DNA of 64,000 nucleotides from Macrosoma leucophasiata (Eukaryota; Arthropoda; Insecta; Lepidoptera; Hedylidae): contig JAWQUS010000008.1 in the NCBI GenBank assembly GCA_036365455.1, forward strand, positions 14,243,501 through 14,307,500. Direction: 5' to 3'. The position numbers and the translations under genes were made by a program. The notes beneath the pieces are model-generated. The model was not told where the DNA came from. It worked only from the letters and a program-made list of their open reading frames with translations, and did not search any database. Shown here one piece after another: positions 57,324 through 64,000 of this stretch (position 1 is its first letter; each line of letters begins with the position of its first letter).

Positions 57324-57435
57324 CCGATGTGGGGCACTGCGAGGTCCCTCTGGGCATGGAAAACGGAATGATATCCAACGAGTCTTTATCTGCCAGCTCC
57401 AGCTATGATCAAAGTGTATCGCCGCTAAGTTCAAG
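57324..57435 (+). CDS. Ddr: Discoidin domain receptor, coding exon 2 (start of discoidin domain)
   Basis: Exon between a TTTGTTACAG acceptor and a GTAAAT donor. It is read in phase 1 on entry (CC completes the codon opened by exon 1) and leaves in phase 2 (AG). It encodes 37 residues, roughly 100-136 of the protein. It begins the discoidin (F5/8 type C) domain: the first domain cysteine in GHC, then PLGMENGMIS and the SASSS motif, which match the opening of the DDR1/DDR2 discoidin domain. No stop occurs in the used frame. The domain acts extracellularly and in vertebrate DDRs binds triple-helical collagen. The preceding intron is about 40.8 kb and full of mobile elements. The exon is too short to identify alone; the call rests on its joining exon 3. 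Confidence 0.9.
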
Positions 57436-59186
57436 GTAAATATCTAAATTATATCAACATCATTTCCTTTCACTTTTGATTTTCCAAACGAACGTTTACT
57501 TTATTGTAAGTAATTCGGCAGATAGAAGAAATATAATGATGCTTGCGTTTTCAAGATCACCAACCTTAAAGTGTCGTATTTATTATAAGATATCATACCT
57601 CTATTAAAGGTACATATTTTTACGTATACATACGAATCACAGTACGTGATTTTTGACTGCTATATGAAACGGCAGAAAGCGTACATTTTTATTAGTACAG
57701 ACCTTCGTCTTGCTCGCAACTGTCGTATAATATGCATATTGTAATGACTAATATCAAAGTACATTGTTTTATTTTTACATTAAAGTATTAGCTGTAATTT
57801 GCTCAAGTGTAAATATAAAATTATGCAATATCTAATAGAAATAACGACACACACGCCCTATGCCATACGTAGCAAATTGTCGAACATAATATGCTCCAAT
57901 TCAAAGCAAATTGCTACAAAATCGATATTGGAAATTTAAACGCGCATTGTTAGACAACAATAAAGTTCTATGATACGGCAGAGTCGTTACAATAATTGTG
58001 AAACCCACAACCGCAAAACGCTCATACTTAGCTCAAACAATTAACAGGGGGTTTCACATTCGGGCCTTAAACCCGCATAAGCCCGATGTGAGACAATAGA
58101 GCGCAAACTCGACGCTCGTTTGAGAAATTCAGTGACAGAAAATTTAATTTTCATATTAATTCAGGTTGACTGTGATCCGACAAAAGCCTTCGAGGACTTG
58201 ACTCCTAAAGATAACAAGATATAAGTAGAACTGGATGTGCCAAAGCCTTATCATCTGAGTCGCTTTACATAGGGTCAGAGGCAATTTAGCAAATGCTACC
58301 TTAATTTAGCGTTTAGCGCCCGTTGTTCCGCTGTACCTCTGATGAGATTGCAGTTCAGATATTCAAATTAGACGACCGCCGGTCTCGTGGACCATCTCTG
58401 TTGACAAGCGAAGCACTCAAACGTTTTAGACTTTTTGCACAGACGCGGAGCATAACGCTAATTTTATTTGCTTATGCTTAAACATGTCTTAGTGTTGCTA
58501 ATTAACAAGGAAAATAAATTTCAAACAATCTACTATTGTTATCGGCATCTTTGCACGGGTGCAATTTTATCTGTATTACTAATACTAATAGGGTGGGTAC
58601 TAATCTATAGGTACTTCTGTACTAAAATTCGAGTAAGAAATAAAAAACTTCATACATGTAACTATTGCAACTACTTACGTAAAGGTACATATGTACGTAC
58701 ATATTGTGAAAAAATGTAAAGAAGTACATAGGTACCTATCTAATAAATATTTGTTAAACATATAACGGTGGCAAAAGCGGTTATTTTCCCTAAAACCGAA
58801 TCACCGTTACTGTATATATTTCTTATATACTATTCACCTGTTTCTCAAAATTTTAGGGTAGCACCTACGTTTTAAAAAGAATCCCTATGCAAAATTTAAT
58901 ACTCCTAGCAATTATAGTTACGTAAGTTTCATATAAACTATCAACCCTTAAACACACCCTTGGGGATCAAATTATAATCATATCTCAAAATAAATCTCAA
59001 AATATCGCAATCAAACCAAATTTCGTTGAATGTTTTTATTAAGAACTACAGCATATTTTTTTTAGGTTTCACACTGTATTATTTTGAAAGTTAAAGGGGG
59101 GTCACTTTTACAATATTTACCACTTTCTACTATGGAACCCTGAACCCTTCATGGACGAGTCCGTCGTGCACTTGGTCCGCTTTTAT
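57436..59186. other. Intron 2 of the receptor, nothing recognised
   Basis: About 1.9 kb in full (57436-59313). It has fewer recognisable repeats than intron 1. Open frame 58468-58719 has a hydrophobic stretch but no family signature and no supporting splice or start context. Confidence 0.5.
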
Positions 59187-59234
59187 GCTATTTGGCGACC
59201 CTAAAAACCTTTTTAGGGTTCCGTCGCCAAATAG
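59187..59234. repeat. Hairpin in intron 2
   Basis: GCTATTTGGCGACCCTAAAA is answered by TTTTTAGGGTTCCGTCGCCAAATAGC with one 3-base bulge; about 80 bp before exon 3. Confidence 0.75.
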
Positions 59235-59313
59235 CTAGGATTTAAGCTCAAAGAGCAATCCTACGCTCTGACACTGCACCTTTACCAGTAACTTGAAAAA
59301 AATGTTTTAACAG

Positions 59314-59545
59314 GATCAGGACGGAATTGCGGGGTGGCGCCTGGTGCCCCAACGGTCTGATCTCCCCACGGAGCCGACAGTATCTCGAGATCGATCTGCA
59401 CGACGAATATCTTATAACTGCCACGGAATCTCAAGGACGATTCGCTAACTCTGTCGGTGTGGAATTTGTCGAGAGCTACGCAGTCGAGTACTGGCGGGAT
59501 GCACTCATGCGCTGGGTCAAATACAAGGACTTCAATGGCAGCCGA
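59314..59545 (+). CDS. Ddr: Discoidin domain receptor, coding exon 3 (core of discoidin domain)
   Basis: Exon between a TTTTAACAG acceptor and a GTAAGT donor. It completes the phase-2 codon of exon 2 (AG+G, Arg) and ends in phase 0 after 77 further codons. It carries the core of the discoidin domain: RGGAWCPNG (GAWCP is typical of DDRs within the F5/8C family), QYLEIDL, the ESQGRF turn (equivalent to TQGRH/F), GVEF, and YWRDALMRWVKYKDFNGS, which corresponds to the YSRDG..W strand region. The domain is unfinished here: the C-terminal strands and second terminal cysteine should be in the next exon, beyond position 64000 or in the unannotated end of the window. A recent LINE insertion starts about 200 bp after the donor. 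Other F5/8C proteins (neuropilin, coagulation factors) are less likely because of GAWCP and the position directly after a short leader. Confidence 0.93.
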
Positions 59546-59655
59546 GTAAGTTGCTATTGTTGAAAGTATTAAAAAAATCTTTGGTGTTTATACCAAAAAC
59601 ATATCCTCGTCCCTTTGATGTTATTTTGCACATCATTTTGTAGCATAGAACAACT

Positions 59656-60525
59656 CGGCCCACCGGAGGGGAGTAGCCATAGTGTTTATTACCGATGCAA
59701 AACAGTATGTAATTTTTTACGGGGGGAAATACGTGTGACACACACTCACACTATTAACGAAAACGATTTGCAATAAATATATGCAAGACATTTCAGATTT
59801 CTACACGACCTCAACTCAAGGTAGCCACACGCGCCAGTGGTTACCTGAGATTGAACGTTTTGACATCTTAAATTCTCTAAATTACCCAAGTTTCCATTTA
59901 ACACAAATTTTAACTGGCCACGGATATCATAAACAGTATCTACATCGTTTCAACATTACGCCCACCGACACATGCCCATGCGATAATACTACTTTCCAAA
60001 CCATTGATCATCTACTCAGAGATTGTATAAGATACAGCAAGGAACGCAACGACCATTTCACAATCTGCACCATGGTAAACATAAGCCCATTCGACCTCAA
60101 TGAAATAGCCACAAAAGAAAGCACATGCACATCGTTCAACAACTTCACCAAATTCATCATAAGAACACTTAAACAGTTTAATGAAACATAAAGCTGAAAA
60201 AAAAAAGGAATTAGCGCAACCAGATCTAAAAAATAATAATAAAGTTGCCCGTATACACTCGCGAGAACTTTGTTGTGTATAAAAATATGCCTCTTCGGGA
60301 ACGCACTAGAATCCGAAAAGGTTGAAAAAAAACAAAAAAAAACACACTCACACTACAAAAATCGTCTATTACTACGAAACTCACACCTTGACTTTAACAA
60401 AATACATTAACAATTGCACGCACACATTTAAACATCTGGGCGACAGGCGTAGGATCATTTGGTCTTGTACTTTGACAGAGGGGAAATCCTGCATACGGTT
60501 TCTCCCCTCCGGTCCGCCGGCCGGT
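59656..60525. repeat. Old inverted-end repeat interrupted by a LINE
   Basis: CCACCGGAGGGGAGTAGCC at the left and CGGTTTCTCCCCTCCGGTCC at the right are imperfect reverse complements. Without the LINE the sequence would run ..GTGACACACACTCACACTACAAAAATCG... Its left part recurs at 47552-47615. Confidence 0.45.
59754..60341 (+). mobile_element. 5'-truncated LINE with intact C-terminal frame, poly-A tail and 14-bp target duplication
   Basis: ACACACTCACACTA occurs at 59740-59753 and again at 60342-60355, exactly bounding the insert. The 136-codon frame (59781-60191) reads like the C-terminus of a LINE ORF2 downstream of an RNase H domain: HTRQWLPEIERFD, LTQILTGHGYHKQYLHRF, then TCPCDN..TIDHLLRDCIRY, a Cys-Cys-His-Cys knuckle. 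The 3' UTR closes in an A-rich tail (GAAAAAAAACAAAAAAAA). The style fits RNase-H-bearing LINEs (I/Jockey/R1-like); the exact clade is not settled. It is recent: perfect duplication, open frame, intact tail. It lies 208 bp into receptor intron 3 in sense orientation. Confidence 0.9.
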
Positions 60526-61832
60526 AGCCCGTGTTGCTCTATGTTTTGTGGCAACAGCCTTACGCCAATTACGTCATTTTCACTTAAAAGTGACATGACA
60601 GTGTGTTTTGCCGCGGTCTCGAGAGAAGAGATTTTGTCAAGTTGGGGCCTGAACTAGGCTGATTTAGGGTACAACAACCTGTCACTATTATGTCAAAATG
60701 ACGTTGACGTAAGGCTGTCGAAACAATTTTAAGCGTTTGTTGTAAGACTTTTAAATACTTATTTCCAAAAAAATACCGGCAATTAAATATAATACATTTT
60801 AAAAAGACCTAATTTAATTTTAAAAATTAAATTTCATGCAACATTTTTGTGTGAATATTTCAATTACACTTTAAATATTGATCCAAGAAACTCATGTTTA
60901 ATGATGCCTAAAGATACTTGATACTTAATTAATTACCAGAAGGATCTACATCTGACTAGTTAAAATTATTCCTTTGATCATGTTTGCCGAAGGGAACTCT
61001 ACATTGTGCCACAAAACGTAACATGACATGACTTGCCATGTAAGATCGACCACGAAATTGGTTAATTATTGTATGAATTGACATCACAAGTTTAGTTATG
61101 AAACTATTAATGAATTGAAATAGAAACGGTGTTAATGATTATGAGATTGGTTACACGAGCAAATTGACTAAGTTCTTTAGACAGTTTTGATTTGTCTGGA
61201 AATTGCCTTCATTTAAATTTGAACTGTAATGTTTTTTTGTCGATATAAATAGTCACTTTTTTGAAAAAGATTTATAGTAGGGGGAGCTCAAGAGGGGATT
61301 CTTACAGTTACGCGAGCACGTCATATTAACATATAGGGGATACCTTGTACCCTGTTCAGTATCTTCACCAAATCTGAGCTGTCTATATAGAAGCGCATCC
61401 TCAGGGCGGGTGTTCAAAATTTAAAAAAAAACTTCATGATGTTTTGTTTTTTCCCGAATCGTCAGAATTTTATATGGGAGCTTTTTTGGGTATATTCAAC
61501 ACACAGACCAATCAGCCTTCCTTCATTCAACATCATCTCAGAATATCTGACGCGTTCATGCGCAATTCATGTCACGAGTCAAGGACGGGCCAGCCGTGAC
61601 GTTTTCAAAAAGATCAAAAAATTTAAGTGAAAAACACAGATTACTATACTTACGCTCCCCTAATTAATAGAAAAATTAAGATCGGAAATTTAGTCAACTA
61701 AGGCAGTACGTAACATATTCGAAGCTCCTGTAACATAAAATTAATCCCCTGACATATGGCGGCTCAAAATCCTGACACCGACGTCGCAATATGAACATTC
61801 CTGAGTCGAGTCAAATCAAGAATATATAATCC
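60526..61832. other. Intron 3, nothing recognised
   Basis: The segment 61265-61620 is less AT-rich but matches nothing else in the window. Confidence 0.45.
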
Positions 61833-63298
61833 ATTTGCCGGCGCAGACGACAGGGAAAAGGACCCGAATATCGGATACTTTTTGAAAACCAGGCAAAAAA
61901 TATAATAAATGAGACTGTAGATTTATAAAAAAATATATATGTAATCCTTGTTTTATATGCTATATGAATATGAAAGGAATTATACAATAGCAATTTTAGA
62001 TTATACAGAAAATAATATTATTCAATTTTGTCAGAAATTCAAGTCTCAACTAAGTAGGTTCCTAATATTGGATATGCGATAATATCTCAAAATCGGATAT
62101 CCGATATTAGGTTCCCTTATTAACACAGTAAATTAACACATATTCACGTAACTTAAAACAATTTTATTGCTTATATCTCTTTAAATATTAAAAAAAAAAT
62201 AATGTTACATATCAAAAGAACCTTAACGATTCAATATCTATGGCTAAAAATATTATATTCGTCAGCTAAGGTATTAAAATTTAGGTTTTATTTATCATAT
62301 ATTATAATATTATAATATATAGTATGTAATGTAGAATCAAAAATTTACACTTAACATTGTTACATAGAGTTTTTGGAACTTTTTTCTTTTTAATTAGAAT
62401 TAAAATATAAATCAACAGGTAATTATTACTTTTTAAATCAGTCTTCTCTGAGTCGTCAGCCTTTAATTACCCTTGGACACAAATATCACAAACAAAATCA
62501 ATTATATTACTTATATTATTTACACCAGCGCATAATTCGTGACACCACTTGTAGCAAGCTATGCATCTTATCTATTTTTCTCCATTTGTATCACAGGAGT
62601 TGGGTCCATTACAGTATAATAATATGTTAACATTATTGATGTTAACATATTATTATACTGTAATGTCATTGATACAATTTTCATATACTGTAATGTCATT
62701 GATACAACTGTCCTCATCATTGACACAATTTTCTTCACTATTTAAGATATTTTCATAGAATGTGGACACTTTTTTCTTTGCTTACTAGGCATTTTCAGTT
62801 AAACTGAAAATAGTGAAACAAAATGAATTAATTTCTCTCAACTTATTTTACTAAATGGGATTCCTAATATGAGATATCCGATATTAATGACCACTAAGTA
62901 TCCGATATAAGGAAAATTACCATAAGAAATAAACAAATAATTTAAAACAAATATGACTCTGATTTTCTACAAAACCTATTATTTATGTGAATAATATAGC
63001 AACAATGAAAATACAATGAATATATAAACTAATAAATCACTTACTGTGTACAAATATTGTCTTTAAAAACCACAAACAATAATTTTGTCGCGACACAATT
63101 CAAACGTGTGTTGTTTGTATCGCCATTTTGGTCGGGAGATCGATGGCACTGCTGCAGTGCTTCCATCTAGTCTCGGTTTATCAATTACTGGGCTTTTCGC
63201 TAGATGACGTTTAGTATAGGAGATATTGACGTATCCGGAATTAGGCAACCATCCGATATTCGGGTCTCTTCCCCTACTGCTTCGGGCAAAACACAAAA
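61833..63298. mobile_element. Inverted-repeat element with repeated ATATCCGATATTAGG-like motifs
   Basis: The left end TTGCCGGCGCAGACGACAGG, GAAAAGGACCCGAATATCGG is matched by the reverse complement of the right end (TTGCCCGAAGCAGTAGGGGA, AGAGACCCGAATATCGGAT). The inner motif (consensus about CCTAATATCGGATATCCGAT) recurs at 61866, 62061, 62094, 62863, 62896 and 63232, often palindromic. Subterminal repeats of this kind are typical of binding sites for an element's own transposase. No transposase frame; the 144-codon minus frame at 63063-63497 runs across the right border. Also inside: a 21-bp-arm palindrome (62611-62661) and a 30-bp direct repeat (62655-62714). The superfamily was not identified and no target duplication was found. 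Confidence 0.6.
62611..62714. repeat. Perfect palindrome overlapping a 30-bp tandem repeat
   Basis: Arms 62611-62631 and 62641-62661 are exact reverse complements. From 62655 the unit ATACTGTAATGTCATTGATA.. repeats at period 30, with a third partial unit at 62717. Confidence 0.85.
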
Positions 63299-63359
63299 CA
63301 TTTAAATAATTGTCGCAATGTTGTACAATTTTTTTTCTCAAATATACAATATCAAAACA

Positions 63360-63430
63360 TAATACCGCATTTACACATTCGTGCGAATCGCGAGGCGAAT
63401 AACGAACATGATTGTGTAAGTGCGGTATTA
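63360..63430. repeat. Tiny MITE-like hairpin
   Basis: TAATACCGCATTTACACA at the left and TGTGTAAGTGCGGTATTA at the right around a ~36-bp GC-richer interior (GAATCGCGAGGCGAATAACG). Confidence 0.6.
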
Positions 63431-64000
63431 ATGTAAACACAGTGATACCATGCATTAACGCCATAACATTAGCACCATGCTGTCCGTCTGTGTGCACACT
63501 TTATGATTTTGTTAAATTCAAACTCAAAAATTCATAATCACTTGGAAATAATATAATTTGCTTGTGATAGGTCAAATTACAAAATATAAAATTAAAGCGA
63601 ATAACAACTGATACGTTGATGAATATGTCAAAGTAAACAAAAATAAAACAAACAATGGTCCACAAACACTTATTAATAAAAATAGGTACCAACAGAATGT
63701 TCCATACTCACTTTTACAAAAGGCAAGATAAGACTAAATAAAAGAATATGGGACACTCTTTGTCATTCACTGGCATTGTTCCAAAGCCCACATTACTGAG
63801 AAAAAACCTACCAAAACAAAACTCAGTAGGGTCTTTCAAAATATGTTCACTTACAACTATTTTCACAATATGATACTTATAATTATATTTTACTATATTA
63901 GTACAATGCACATTCATTTCACAAAATTATTATTTAAAGTCTTGTGGAGCATATTCAGATTGCTGTGATTTCTTATTACAAAATTATTAACAGGTATAAG
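63431..64000. other. Intron 3, nothing recognised to the window end
   Basis: AT-rich. The next receptor exon is not visible; short minus-strand frames have no signature. Confidence 0.5.

Noticed and set aside
58468..58719. 83-codon frame with a hydrophobic segment in intron 2
   Set aside because: Length and hydrophobicity are expected by chance in AT-rich DNA; no homology or splice context.
59781..60191. 136-codon frame as a separate host gene after Ddr exon 3
   Set aside because: It lies entirely within a segment bounded by a 14-bp target duplication and poly-A tail, and it has a LINE C-terminal Cys/His knuckle.
63063..63497. 144-codon minus-strand frame as a transposase
   Set aside because: It crosses the right border of the inverted-repeat element and shows no DDE, zinc-finger or other family motif.

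Overview
The window is AT-rich, repeat-dense nuclear DNA from an insect, most probably a moth or butterfly (Lepidoptera). The evidence is many short Helitron-like elements with A|TC...CTAG|T borders, RTE-type non-LTR retrotransposons, tRNA- and 5S-derived SINEs, mariner relics, and a split gene with consensus GT/AG introns. There are no operons and no sign of viral, bacterial or CRISPR loci.

One host gene is clear: the 5' coding part of a discoidin domain receptor (Ddr), on the + strand. Coding exon 1 (16173-16475) encodes a signal peptide and a low-complexity Thr/Arg/Asp-rich leader. After an intron of about 40.8 kb, exon 2 (57324-57435) and exon 3 (59314-59545) encode the first two thirds of a discoidin (F5/8 type C) domain with the DDR-like GAWCP motif. 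Reading phases match at both junctions. The rest of the receptor (end of the discoidin domain, transmembrane segment, tyrosine kinase) must lie to the right of the window. Exon 1 has a splice acceptor just before its ATG, so at least one 5'-untranslated exon probably lies upstream; I could not place it.

Layout: 1-16 kb is sequence upstream of the first coding exon. It holds a nearly intact but 5'-truncated LINE (about 480-3655), Helitrons, a 5S-rRNA-derived SINE, an unusual A-B-A'-B' inverted composite and a LINE fragment with a clean target-site duplication. 16.5-57.3 kb is intron 1. It holds a 2.3-kb fold-back element containing a pogo/Tigger-like MITE, two broken mariners, a 1.6-kb Helitron with a Gly/Val/Thr-type minisatellite, an RTE LINE with target-site duplication, and many copies of a ~270-bp family (called family A here). 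57.4-59.3 kb is intron 2. From 59.5 kb onward is intron 3, with a recent LINE insertion flanked by a perfect 14-bp duplication and a ~1.5-kb inverted-repeat element carrying repeated ATATCCGATATTAGG-like motifs.

I found no undescribed multi-gene system. The most interesting items are the 5S-derived SINE with an RTE-like tail, the A-B-A'-B' composite, the large fold-back element, the inverted-repeat element at 61.8-63.3 kb, and the altered collagen-pocket residues in the discoidin domain. Copy families named A, B and D are labels for this window only; all similarity statements come from reading the sequence by eye, without database searches.
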